This document shows, in pieces, positions 1 to 12,480 of a stretch of 64,000 nucleotides of DNA. The notes under the pieces are model-generated. The model searched no databases. It was not told the origin of the DNA and saw only the letters and a list, made by a program, of their open reading frames with translations. Origin of the DNA: Dromaius novaehollandiae. Lineage: Eukaryota; Chordata; Aves; Casuariiformes; Dromaiidae. Positions within the stretch are counted from its first letter, which is position 1. Every line of letters begins with the position of its first letter. A program made the translations under genes and the position numbers. The stretch lies in NCBI RefSeq assembly GCF_036370855.1, contig NC_088130.1:61666941-61730940 (forward strand), given 5' to 3'.

Positions 1-2140
1 GGAAACAAGTTTATGGAACAAAACTAGGAGCGAGGAGGATGATTTAAAGGATGTAGGGATGATCAGAGCAATTCAAATGTTTTGGGGTTTTCCTGCCCTT
101 TGAACTGTTCAGCTTTTTTTTTCTTTGTTGATTTGAAAAGCCAAGATCTTTTCAGGGGTGCTTTGGGTGTCTCTGGCTGTCTGGTTTGAGGCTGACTCCC
201 TGAAAGCACCAAGCACTTGTCTCCTTCAAACAAAGGCTCTTATAAGGGGCATTTTGCTTGGGCCCCCTAAATCACTAGTCATTTTTGAAAACTCTTAGCC
301 TAAATTTCCATGTCTGCTTGGGGAAGGTGGGGTGGTTCATTTTTTGGCACAGGAAGGAAATAGTCTCCTGTAGTTTACTCGTAAAATATGTATGTCCTCC
401 CAGTTGTATTCCCACAGTGGCCTTGCTGCGTTGCTCTGGGCTTGCTTGTGTGTCAGGATTTCTGTTACCAGAAAAATGCTCTGAACCTAAAGCAATTTTT
501 CCTGGCTGAGACAGTTGCTTTCTAGAAGTGTTGATAATGTGTGGCTCTGACAAGTGACAGCTTTTGAAGCATGTGGGTCTGCCCAGGAAGGCAGTGCAAC
601 TGCCTTGCTTAGCAAACGGGGAAGCACTGCAGGGAAGGAAAAATCTAAAGGTTGGGGGGAGCTGAAAAATGGGAGAAAACTGGCCTAGAAAGAAAAATAC
701 CCCTGCTTCTGGGTTCCATTAAAGAGGTTTTACTGAAAAAAACAGAAGTAGGAAAATGCTCCTCTGGTCCACATAAGGGCTTTTTTCTGTCCAGGTTAAA
801 CCAAATGATCTCAGATCTGCATCAGAGAATGGTGGTTATGGATCAAGATAAAAATGACACTGAAGATTTGCACATCAGTAGTAAGATCTCTTGGTAAGCA
901 CAGGCTCAGAGGGATCTGTAAGCGCTGCTGTTTTGTATTCACTTATCTAATTTGGGTTTGAGAGAGAAAGCCATGGTGGTGACCCACCTGAGTGAGTGAA
1001 AGATCAGGAAAATGTGTCCCCCTTGTTGTTTCTGTGAATATTAAAACATTGGGCATTGCAGTGTGGGGGAGGAAAACTACAGTGGTGGCTTTGCTGGGCT
1101 CTGAGTTGACAGCTCACTAGCTCTTCTCTGCCAGCAAACGTGCAGTGTCCGAGCTCAGTTGTGTTGAGGGGTGACCTGCCTCGTGCTTAATGCAGGGCAA
1201 GAGCTTGATCGTGGGCTGGAGCTGCTGCCAAAGGATTTAGCCTTGTGCCTCTGCATGGCTGGAGACCTCGGTGATGTTACAAGACAAGGAATAGGGGACG
1301 TCTTACTGCCGGTGGGCAGCCAGCTCCGTAGTGACACAAGGGAACAGCCGACCCTGTCCTGGAGCAAGGCCCCTTTCCCCTTTTCCCCCTTTCCCCCTCC
1401 CCCCCCCCCCCCAAACTAGGCACACAGTGTAGCGAGGGAGATAGTGCTGGCTTTTCTCCATTCGGCAGGACCAGGGCTTGCAGGGCAGGACAGGCCCAGG
1501 ATAAGAGGTGTCCTATAAAGCAGGGCTGAGCCAGCTCTGTGTTACATCTTGTCAATGGAGATTAACTTATCTAAAGGCTCAGCCAGGTGGAATAATTGGC
1601 AACCAAATCCTGTGCTCCCTCCCCCGCCAACTTGGGGCTGCAGAAGGGTAATGCTCCTTCTGAGGCCAGGAGAGAGCTTGCAGGTGGGGGTGGGAGGACT
1701 TTGGCCTGATCTCTTCTCCCCCACAATGGTCCTGGCCCTAGGACCTTTGCTTTCCCCTTCACCCTTCAGAATAGACCCCCTCTATGCCCCTTCCTTGCAT
1801 AGATGTAGGGCAACAGTCTCCCTATATGATATTTGTCTGTATACACGTGCCTGCACCTTTTCCTTCGCTTTTATGGAGCACCTGGTGCCTGGGGACCTGG
1901 CTGAGGGATAGCGAGGCCTTGGGCAACCACATGCCTTTCGTTGGCTCAGGCAGCCATGAGGCTGGTGGCCTCTGCCATGTCGTTGCTTGTCCTTGGTGAG
2001 CGGCACAAGGGCCAGCACAGAGCTCCTGACTTCCATCTGCAGTTCCTACTCCTGGTCCCTTTCGACCCAGTTGAAAGCAATTCTTCCAGTGAGTAATACA
2101 GCTCCTATCCGTGACGGTGATGTTTTTCATCGGTAATTGC
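1..2140. other. Intergenic, no gene seen
   Basis: No reading frame here resembles a known protein, and the open frames are short and overlap on both strands as expected by chance. The only structure I see is a pyrimidine tract ending in a C run near 1.4 kb. An unrecognised noncoding RNA or short exon cannot be excluded by eye. Confidence 0.6.
1371..1412. repeat. Pyrimidine tract ending in a C14 run
   Basis: A T/C-only tract ends in 14 consecutive C residues (1399-1412). It is a low-complexity slippage-prone tract, and the exact length may be unreliable in an assembly. Confidence 0.9.
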
Positions 2141-2149
2141 AATTTGTTT

Positions 2150-2275
2150 AGCACCAGTGATTTACCACAGCCCTTTACAAAGAAGCAATAAGATACTTTC
2201 CCTGCCCTGAAGCACTTACAGTTGGAGACAGACGAGATGAGACATGGAGGGTGTGGGTGACAGCTGGGGCAGGGA
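2150..2275 (+). repeat. Ancient SINE-like fragment (MIR/CORE type)
   Basis: The stretch reads like the sauropsid interspersed repeat that contains 'agtccctgccccaaagagcttacaat' in remembered form; here the core is 'ccctgccctgaagcactta' followed by a G/A-rich tail of the kind that precedes the MIR-like end. The family name is from memory and not verified. A second short copy of the same core lies near 12.45 kb. Confidence 0.4.
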
Positions 2276-2279
2276 GCGA

Positions 2280-5200
2280 GCTGGGGGCGTTTTGGGGGGA
2301 ACGCAGGGTCTGGGAGGGATGGGAGAACACGTCACAGCGGTGGATCCAGATGTGACAGAAATCCCTGCATGACCCCTGAAGTGTGTGTGTGGGGGGGCTT
2401 GTTCTTGTTGTCCAAAGCGTGAGGATTAACCTGGACTCTCTATGCAGGGAGAGTCCCAGTGCTGCTCCCTTTCTTGTAATTCCTCCTTGGGGGGCTCCAC
2501 GGGATTTCAGTCACATCAGGGATGTGCAGTGTGGCTCTCTAGCATGGCCACTCACTGGGGTCTCTGGCCTGCTGCTTGCTAAGGGATGCCTTGTGTCCTG
2601 CCCGGCAGCGAGTCCCAGGTGTGAGGCTGCCGCAGGGAGGAGGTGAGCCCCTGCTCACATCGCTGGCGGTGGGTCGCAGCAGCTGGCTCATGCTGAGGAG
2701 GGGCAAGCGGGAGCAGCGTCGGTCCCTCTGGGAGCCCCTCTGCTGCTACAAGGCAATGGGCACATGGCTTGGAAGGCTTGTTGGGATCCTTCCCTAGCTC
2801 TTTTCCCTGCCGTGGAGATGGACCTCGGCTCAGTTGTGGACAAAAGTGTGCAAAAGTGTGTTTCATGCTCTCCACTGATAGCCCTGGGCCAACGCCACCA
2901 GCATCCTTCCCTGGGGCAGGATGCTGGCCCCGAGGCTGGGACTGTGCTGGGGCGAAGGCCTGGGCCCTTTTCACAATTTATACTCCCTGACATGGTTACG
3001 CTCCCATCTTCCTCTGGGCATTGGCCATTCCCCATCTCCCCCAGGGCTGGGGCCAAAATTAGAAATTTCACTGCGTGGTTGAGCCTGGCCCAACACCGCT
3101 CGGCTTTTTGCTTCCTGTGTGTGAAAAGCATTGTGAAAGTGCCATGTAACCATGACCTAGCAGTGTTGGGAGGTGTCTCCGTTTATCTTCCCTTTTCAGC
3201 TGGCTGCAGCAGGGCTCATAGAGGTGGTGTTGCCAAAGTCATGGGAGAGCTGCTGGCAGGGCTGGCGCTCCAGCCTTGCTCCTTCCCTCTTCTTGCAAGG
3301 ACCTAAAGCTGCCTCAGGGCTCTGCAGGCTGGGAAAGGGGAAGAACAGCATCTAATAAAGTCTGTTCCTGGGCATGAAAATATTTTAACAGGCCTGCTGC
3401 TGCATTTAAAGAATAAAGTTAAAAGCTGCCAAAAGGGCTTTTCTCCAAGGGGAGCTGCATTTTTGGCATTTGGGAGCTACCCAAGATAAGCTATCAGGCA
3501 GAAACACACTTCTCTGAGGCCCTCCTGCACCTCCATGTGCAGCAGCCCGGCCCATGGGCAGCTATGGGGAAACGGGAATTTCCAAAGTGTCTGTTCTCAC
3601 TGCGGCTGGTGAAGAAGAGCCCTTGAGCAAAGGGATTTCTCCTGCAAGGCAGGTGCCCCTGGAAATAGTGGGTGGCCAGGCTGCACGGCTTCAGCATGGG
3701 TGAAAACCTATTAGGTGGTGTGAGAGGAGGGGAGAAAAATCACTGCTCAGCAGCGAGCAGCCCTGAATCCACAAGCCACTTTTTGCAGATGCAGGGGGGT
3801 AAACTGAGGCACGCAGAGCAGCTGGCTGCTGCTTTGAGCTTGCAGCTCCTGATGGCACCCCGTTATCGCAAGCACGGTATGAACCAGCTCCCCTCTGCCT
3901 GCCAAACCAGCCCAGCTCCTCTAGCCTTGAAGGCAAAAGGGGTGCTGACTGCGTTCCCAGCCCTGAGCATGATCTCCCCAGCGCTGCTGCCTCTGCCTGC
4001 CATCCAACCCAGGCTCAGCCATGTCTCACAGTGGTGGCTCACTCGTGCCAAGGGTCACGCTGACATTCAGGCTGGAACAAGCTTGAAACCTGGTGGTGAA
4101 ACTCGGCTGAAAGATTCGTGTGACTTGAGTTTCATCTGAAACCACAAGAATGGTGGTAGCTTTCTGTGCAAAAGCCAGCAGCCTCCTTTTGGCCTGTGCT
4201 AGCATTTTCAGCGACCCTTTATTTATTATTATTTTCTCTTCCGGAATTTTGGCTAAGCTGAGAGAACTGACAGGCCTCACTCAGGCGGTGATTTACACCT
4301 TGAACTGGGCCCCCTGGGGCAAAGGGGTCTCAGCACGAGCTAGGGTAGTCCTCAGCTGTGCCAGCACATAAGCCTGCAGCCCGTGGGCTCCCTGGGGCAG
4401 CGGACATGAAACTGGGCAGAGGTGCTCCTCTCCTGGAAAGAAACTAAGCAACCTCCACGCGGAGCTGTCAGAGAGGGCAAAGGCAAGCCCACCACCAGAG
4501 CAGCGTTTCAGGGCTCCTGAGCAGACTAAACTATTCTGCTTGCACTTGAATTGCTCAGTTTCAAGCAGCCCTGATGACTTTCAGGCCCAGCTCTCCTGCT
4601 GGGAATCCCCCAGTAGCCCTCTGCCCTTGTTTGCCTCATTCAGCGTGCGTAGCAGGCGTGTTATAACACTGATGCAGGGGGAGCCAAGGTCTGTTTGCAT
4701 CTTCAGTATCAAGAAAACATGAATCCAGGCCATGTGCATTGCCAACAAAAATAGTTAATCTGGGAGTGGAAGTGGTGGATTTAGAGGTAACACAGAGAGG
4801 AGAGGAGAGCTTGCATTGCCCTCTGCTTTGCCAATGCTGCCTTCAGGCTCTTCTTACAGTGTTGCCCATCTCCAGTCAAACCTTTGGACTTCAGACCCCA
4901 TTAGGACATGCTGAATCTGCAAAGCCCTTCAAAAAGCTCAGACTGCAAAGCCAATGCTTAAGCCGCACCTGTGCAACTTGTGGCTGCTGGTGGGTGTCCA
5001 CCTGGCTGGCAAAGCAGCTGGGAGGGCTGGGCCTCAGCAGATACCCCTGTTCTGCTTGTGGACCATGTGGTTGCTGGCCAGTAGGCGTTATAGCTGCTAA
5101 TTCCAATTGGGGTCACAGCCAGGTTGCTCTAGCTGGGCCCCTGCATCCCATGGACCCACAGACAATCTTGTCACAAGCATTGCTTCAGCGCTCTGTCACA

Positions 5201-7080
5201 TATCCTGAGACACCTGGGGGAGGCTGGGAGGGCAGAGAAGGGGAAAACTTGGAACGAGTTTTCCAGGAACAAGGAAACTTGCTCTGCACCTTGAGGAGGT
5301 CTGTCAGCACTGATGATGTCTCTGTGGGCTCCTGAGTGCAGAGCTCCTGCTTCCCACTGGGGCAAAGGAGCCATGGGACCCAAGAGACAGCCCTGCTCAT
5401 GCTCTCTCTGGCACCAACACAAAGGATATGGGAGGGCTTGATGGGTGGGCTTGGGGTTAGTCTTTCAAGTGGGAGTGTGACAGTAATATGGAAAGATCCC
5501 ATTTCCATTTCTGAACTCTACCATTTTCCAGGATTTCAGCAGTAACATGTCCAAGGAGCAGTGTCCCAGCAGGTGGATGGATGGTGCCACTCAAGGCTTT
5601 CCTTTGTGCCACATAAACCACCCTCCTCATGTGCTCTGATATGGGTCATCTGGCACCTTTGGGTGGCCCCACCACTGAGCTGCACGTTGACTTGGGCAGT
5701 GGAGCTGCTCCCACTGAGCAAAGAGGGGTAGTGCTGGTGCCTCTAAACACCCAGGTTGGATCCTAGCCCTGCAGGGAGGTTTGCACTGACCTTAGTAAAG
5801 CTGGGATTTCAATTGGGTGTTGCTGAATGTCACACAGGAAGTGTGGCTGTTGACCACATATGCCACCAGCCAGGCCCTGGTGTTTGTTCCCCTTGGATTG
5901 AACTTTGGCTCATGCGGTCCCTGGGGGCTGTGCATCTGTGAGGGATGCTCCTTGCAGGAAATGCTCCCCTGGTGTGAAGTGGCAATGCCAGACTATCCTC
6001 TGCATTCAGCAGTTGGGGAAAACTGGCATCACTTTCCTATCTTAAAGTAGAGATAATTCACTATGGAGCTCTACTTGCTCCTGTGCTATCTCTAGCTCAG
6101 GGACTCTTTTTTTCTTTCTTTTTTTTTTCATTCGAAGTGGAACAGCTTCAACAAAAAGCATGGAGAAGACCCCTTTCCTCCCCACTCTAACCCTCTCTCT
6201 CTCTGTAATCCCCCCTGAAGCTTTACCCCTGCTCCTAGGGTTCAGCCTTTTGAGCTCTAAAGTCCCAAGGCCCAGCTCTGACCCAGCCAAGCTGCATAAA
6301 CTTGGCCATTGTGCTAGGGAAACTGCTGTGCTCTGAGACAGGATTGCCAGAAAGGCTGTGGAGTAGAGCTGTGCAAGGTAAGCAAAGTAAAACTGCAGAC
6401 AGAGGTAGGATTGTTGAGACAGGCCAACATGGAAAGGTGTAAAATCCTAAAGGAAAAATAACAGCGAGTCAGAGAATTTGTTGGAAGGCAGCGGCTCAGC
6501 ATCATCAAGGGGCCGTTTCAGGGGGCTGTGGAGGCTGACCCTTCCCTGCCCAACTGACGATGCCTGGCCAGAAAATGCTCTTCGGGCATCTTATCAGGGT
6601 GGTGAGCAGACTAATGTTCAGCATAGGAGCTCATTAAGTTCTAGCTATCTTCTGTGTGTGTTGGCCAACAAATAATTGCTTTACACTTTTAAGGCCAAGC
6701 CTATTTTCCACCAGGCATGCTTGATTTGTTCAGGTCTCCTTTAAGCAATCTGAGCATAGTCACACCATCCCTCTGCTCTTTTGCTCTTCCCCCACACTGA
6801 GCATCTTGTACATGCTGGGAACTAACCCTGGGGGTATGGGAATTTGTGTGGGACTGAGCAGCGATACCCCAGCACACTGTGAACAACAGTACTGGCTCTG
6901 GGTGCTATGCTCCAGCGTTAGGAGGCAACTCTGCCTGGGCTAGCAAGTACCTGCTTCCTGCCACCATGATCCCTCAGGCAGAGCTTGCACGGGGCATCCC
7001 TGTCTGGCTTTGCACCAGGTAACAGAGCCTTTCAATGCAGGTCTAGAGTCATTTTGAAAAAACAAGCCCTCCACCAGGCA
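2280..7080. other. Intergenic, no gene seen
   Basis: GC-rich in parts (2.5-3.3 kb), so long chance frames occur, including one of 198 codons at 4739-5335. None carries a recognisable domain or has a partner exon. A MIR-like scrap lies at 3776-3825, and the rest shows nothing I can name. Confidence 0.55.
3776..3825 (+). repeat. MIR-like SINE fragment
   Basis: The sequence matches the well-known MIR segment around 'cagatgaggaaactgaggcac': here 'ttttgcagatgcaggggggt' is followed by 'aaactgaggcacgcagagca'. Only the 3' half of the element is recognisable. Confidence 0.6.
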
Positions 7081-7084
7081 GGAC

Positions 7085-7195
7085 AGGCAGGCTTGGGGCA
7101 GGAATTGCTGGGTGTGGAGCTCTTTGGTCTGGGTGATGCTGGACATTGGCCTTGATAATCATAATGGTCCGTCTGCCTTGCAGATCTCTGGATGA
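7085..7195 (+). mobile_element. CR1-type LINE 3' tail fragment
   Basis: The order of motifs follows the 3' end of a sauropsid CR1 subfamily: 'gcaggaattgctgggtg', then a stretch ending 'gatgctggac', then 'ataatcataatggtccgtct' and 'gccttgcagatctctggatg'. This corresponds to the CR1 tail wording '...gatgatcataatggtcccttctggcctta...'. It is diverged and 5'-truncated, as CR1 copies usually are. The boundaries are approximate. Confidence 0.55.
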
Positions 7196-8117
7196 CAGTG
7201 TTTGATCTCCAGGGTTCACTGGCGATAATGCCAGGAATGAAACATAGTTCTGTCTCCTAGCCTGGACGAAGGAATCCCATCCCAGAGCAGGTTTTCCTGC
7301 TCATGCCTTACATTGCCCATGTCACTGCTTCATCCTCCTGCTGTTTTGCTTCATTACCTCCCCTCGAGTGATCCTAAAGAGTTCCTCTCTCCAGCAATAC
7401 TCTGTGCAGTAGAAGCAAGGCATCAGACTACCCACTCTGTTGTGTGCCCTCCCTTCTTCGGCACTTCCTATGAGGGTGCTCAAGTGGTTTCCCATGGCTC
7501 AGCTTCCCTAGAGTAAAAAAGAGTGAGACTAATTTTGAGAGGAGTTATGGTGCTTTGAGAGCCCTAATTCCTTAGTGAGGTTGTTATTTTCCCACTGTTG
7601 TGGTTTTCACTGCCAGGCACAGACCCCTTGTGTGGTGTGAACCACAAGAGATGTTCCCAAGGTCACTTTTGGGTCAGATGAAGCACCAGAACCTTAGGCT
7701 GGTCCTGCAGCTGAGCTTGTCACAGGGATTCAGCTCCCCCTTCCATATGCAAGAGTGTGGCAGGAGCAAAAAGTACTCCCCCCCCCCTCCGCACACACAC
7801 TTGCTCAAACACTCCTGACGTGCTGGACTAACAGGGACAATAGATCTGTAGCTGTTGACACTGTTACTCTCTCTAATTTGAAAATTCCCCACGGTCCTTG
7901 AGAGAGCTGGGCTTTGCAAGATAAAGTGATAGATAGCAGTGCTCACACCCAAATATGCAGAAGGCATTTTTGGCCAGGGGCATATGCAGGTTATAAGTAG
8001 GTTCAGCCCTTGGAAGGGGATCTCTATCGGTTCCTGTCTGCACCTTGCAAAACTCTCCCTTGATGATGAGGGTAATGTTTGCACTTCACCTGGTGAGCTG
8101 ATCTCTTTCTCAAGTTC

Positions 8118-8137
8118 TTTTATTTATTTATTTATTC
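8118..8137. repeat. (TTTA)n microsatellite
   Basis: About four tandem TTTA units after a short T run. Confidence 0.85.
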
Positions 8138-9119
8138 CCTACTTTTATCATCGTTGTCAATAAGAGAAGGATCCAGCCCCACATACAGAGAGAGGAACAT
8201 GCACTGCAACAGTCAAAGGTGCAAGAATGTCTGGTTTATCTGAGAAAGGAGAGGTGAATGCTCCCATGTTACTGCCATGATCTGTCTACTCTGCCCATAG
8301 CTGCCCATGTCTGATGCTTCTGAGAAGATGTCAGCTTCCCTTGCCTTGTAAAACTCCATTAGCTTTGACCAAAGGGGCTGTAGAGAGGAAGATAAGGAGG
8401 TGGCTGGTCAGTCAGAGGCTTCCTAAAACTCTAGCAGCATATTGGCAATAGATGAAGGGTAAAAAGTTGAAAAAGAAGACAAGGAAGAGACCTTCTTGCT
8501 ACCTTGTCAGATAGATAACCTGCTCCCTCTGCCCTCTGTGCCATGCTGAGGTTCCCCACATGCCCACCAATGTCCCACCATTCTCTAGGAGGAGCAGCAA
8601 GAGCAATGGTGTAAGGACATTATTCCCCTGCCTGGCTCGGAGCCATGTGGCAGAGCATTGCCAGGCTTGCTCGGCAGCGCTCCTCGCCTCAGCTCCACGG
8701 TGAGTGTTGCTGGTTCTGCTCTGTTCAAAACTCAGCATGCAACCTTTTCTTGCAAACAGTCTTCACCAGGAAGTGAGTCCCCTATAAGGCACTGTTTCTC
8801 AGCACCAGGAGTGGCATTAAAAGCCAGGGGTTTGTTGGCTGAGTTGAACCAGGGAGCCAAGTTCTTGTGTGGTGTAAATCCCCAGGGTTCCCTCTCCTCC
8901 TATGGTGTGGACCATATGGATTTACACTGTGCCTGACACCTGGTATGTAGATCAGTGCTCTAAAAATGCCTTAACATTTGTGGCAGGTAATGAAGGTGAT
9001 GGAAAAATGCCTGCAAATGTTTTACTACGGCAAGAAGTATACAATGATGTCCATACAATTAAGTTGGGCAGTAACTATTACTGTGAATGTCATTGTTACA
9101 TGTCCCCCCCGACCCTGCA

Positions 9120-9177
9120 AATATACACACACATATATATATATATATCTATATCCATACTATATCTATCTATATAT
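9120..9177. repeat. CA/TA-rich compound microsatellite
   Basis: Alternating CA units pass into a TA run and then degenerate TATC-like units. This compound dinucleotide repeat interrupts otherwise unremarkable sequence. Confidence 0.9.
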
Positions 9178-12100
9178 CAACTTTTGCAAACATTCCTTAG
9201 CCAGGTGCTTGATCCCAAAAGCAAGAGGAGGAAGAAGCATGTTCTTTATTCTGACAGAGCCCAGGGCGAGGTGGACACCACTGCCAGGCCAGCACTGGTC
9301 CCACGCAGAGGGCAGTCTCAGCCTTGCAACACACACGGCTGCCTCTGCTCTCCACAGATCCCCCCTGACATTAACGAGTAGCTTTAGTCACCATGCAGTA
9401 GCAGTCAGACCTTTTTTTTCATTGGGCCTTATGTGTCTCACAGTCCTCTACCTCATGACCCTCCCCACACAGCCCAGGGCACAGCAGCTCCGGTGTCGCT
9501 ATTTTTGGACCGAGGCATGGAGCCTGTGGGAGGCTTGCCTGGGATGCCTAGGGCTGGGACTGCCACTGGGCAGTGTCTAACCCCAGCTGCCCTTCCCATC
9601 TAGGAAACGTAGAGATAAGTACCGTGGCCTCTATAAAACACACAGGAGGGGAATTCACAAAATCCAGCAGAGTGAGCGCGGCGGTGTTGGAGCCAGATAC
9701 CCAACTGAGAGAGAACTGAGAACCTCAGTTCCTGGCAGGGGAGAGTACGTAGTTTCTCTACAGTCTGGTGTCGCTGCTGTTCTCTCTGAGAGTTAGCTTC
9801 CTTTCCTTCACTTCCTGCTCTCCTATTTCCTTTTTTAACTCTCTCTCCCAAGCTGTGGATATAAGAGGTCCGGGTTGAAATGTGGCCCCTGCCTGCAGGC
9901 ATCTGAACCCGAGTCTCTCACATGAAGGCTTGAGCAGACCTGAGAAGGCACCAAGGGTGCTGAAGGCCTTCTGCCATGCCCTTACCAATGGGGGTGATTT
10001 CATCTTTCTCTTTCAACCAGAGAATTATTTCACACAAAGTAGATGGGCTTTCAAAAGGAGAGACATGGAAATCTCACTTATGGCCACCTAATATCAGGGT
10101 GGCTGTAAGCACAGGGTCAGATCTCCTCAGTTTGGGTCTGATTTCTTCAGGGAAAGAAGAGATCAGGTAGAATGCCTCACTCTCTGACCACTGGGTGAAG
10201 GACATTAATACTGTGTCCTCTGCATTATAATTGAGGCTTGATGAGGCCTTGGGAGATGAACTGATGGACCAATGCTTCCCTGGGAACAAGTCTCATTTGT
10301 TGGCTGTGTTGAAACCAGCTTAGGGGTTACTTGGCCAAGTTACACACCTTTAGTCATTTCCATGGCTTGGTTGGTGACTGGTTTGACCCTTGGAATTTGC
10401 AGTGCTCTCCTCTGAACTTCAGTTTTGATGCAAAGCATAGTCAGAGTCATCATTGTCTTGAGCTGGGAAACACTGGCGCAGGGAAAGCTGATGCTGGTCT
10501 GGAGTTGCCCACTACCATGGTCAGCGTGGGACCTTTCTTCAGCCGCAGAGCCACACCTTCCTCTGTGCCTCTGGGCAGTCACAGCGATGGAGAGACCTGC
10601 AAGGCATGAGCTTGTGTATCAGCCGGTGAATCTTGATTACTTCAGTGTCACTAAAGCTTGCCAGGAGCAACCTGAGACCATTTTGCCAAAGTCTGTTGTC
10701 TTTTATTTGACTTTGGTGGGAGCTTTGTGTTAGTAAGGGCTGCAAAGCCCAATCTTAATAAGAATAGCATGATCCTGTGATTATCTCCTCTTGCGCAGGT
10801 ACCAGTGCTAAGTCTGTTTGCGTTGGTGATCTCCTGAACGCATGATTTGTGTGAGACAGAGGTGTGGGTGGCAGATCAGTCTTCTTGGGGAAAGCGTGAG
10901 TGGAAGTGGCTGTTTAATACTGTTTCACACAAAGGGAGGATTTGACGTGAATATTTCTTGGGCCATGTTTCCCTGGTCACACCTCAGAACCTGTTTACTA
11001 ACCTGCCAAACAGGAGGCAAAGCCAGAGAGGGAGTCCTGTGAGCTGGCATCTTGTTCCCAAGGAATTTTACTTCAAGTATAAAAGCCTGCAGCCTCTGCC
11101 AAGTGTGTGGGTAGTCATCATTGTAAATTGAGAGCCTTGTGCAAGAACTCTCTCGCTATTGCAATTACACGCACCTCCTCCCCTTATCTCCCTGGTGGCA
11201 TAGGATTGCTTCCCATCTAACAACTCAGCTAATTAACCTTGGCACAGAAAAGCCTTTGCGTGCTGAACAATCCCTAGACAAAAGAGAAACCATTTGAGGG
11301 GAGAAAAGGAGGATGGCTGGGAAGGAGTAGCTATGAACAACGCATGCTCCTGCAAAGCCCAATGGCTGTAGCAGTGGTCACTGAGTTCAGGTAGGTGTCA
11401 ACTGTATGAATTTCTCCAGTGCCATGGGAAGGTGTTGGCATGTGGCTGTGTCTGGGGCACCTCCACTCCTCAGGACCTGTTAGACCAGACTCATAGAGAC
11501 CTTGGCTTTAAAAAGACCTCCTGAGTTATCCTTCCCCTTCACATCATGCAGTGGGGGATGCCAGTCAAGGAAGAAAGTCAGGCTCCCTGCTCTGTCTTTC
11601 CACACCCCACATGCCATGTCATGCCTGTGGCTAACTTCTTCTTGACTCATTTATTTCTACAGAAGATGCCAGCAGAAACTCCCTCCCAGGCTCATCAGGA
11701 TCAGTTATAGAGACTCAGCGAGTAGCTCTAACCTGTGTTCCTGGTACCTTTCCACCCCTCACAATGTTGCTGTGATTTTATAATGCTGGGCAAGGTTTCT
11801 GGGCTTTTTACCCCCAAATCTGCTGCCAGCTGCCAGCAGTGTTGAGACCTACTGGAGAGGTATAACACCCTTCCGCCTGGTTTTGGCCCCATCTCTGTGT
11901 TCTCATGCTGAGAGCTGTTGCTTCTGAGTCTGAAGGGAAATATGCTGGTACACAAAATCCCAGCTTCACTTACAGTCTTTCTCCTAGGAAGAGCTATTAG
12001 AAATCACCTGCCGCAAGGCTCAGAAATCTCTTGTGGAGACATCTCTGCACCATACTGGTTGTTTCCTGAATCCACATGTCACTTTTCAGAATATCACCTT

Positions 12101-12444
12101 CCATTTAAACATCCAGCCCAGCAGCAAAAGCAACCCTCAGAAAGGGCATTTCTCTTCTCCTTATACCTTTCAGTCTCCTTGCTGGTAGAAGAACTCCTCT
12201 GCAGAGCTGACATAATGGACCAAGCAGTTCCCAGTATTTCTTTGCCTCTGGGCCTTTTCATGGTACTTCAAAGCACAGCTGAAACCTCACTGTTTATTGT
12301 CAGTGTATCTCCCCTATAGATTTATTGCTCTTCCTTTGTAATGTACACTATTACCACAAAAAACAACAACAATAAGAAATTAATTTCACTGAGATTCCTG
12401 CTGATTTGATCTGACCCTTCTAGGCATGGTGGAAACTTTTGCAG

Positions 12445-12480
12445 ACATTTCCTGCCCTGAAGTGCTTGCAAGCTCAAGAT
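12445..12480 (+). repeat. Short SINE-core scrap
   Basis: The phrase 'cctgccctgaagtgcttg' followed by 'caagctcaa' resembles the core seen at 2.2 kb, suggesting a second very short copy of the same ancient repeat. It could be coincidence at this length. Confidence 0.3.

Noticed and set aside
4739..5335. 198-codon frame on the + strand
   Set aside because: Cys/Trp/Gly-rich composition without a domain, no supportable start or partner exon, and minus-strand frames overlap it.
8978..9580. 200-codon frame on the + strand
   Set aside because: It reads through a TA/CA microsatellite, giving a Tyr/Ile run; this is not a credible protein.
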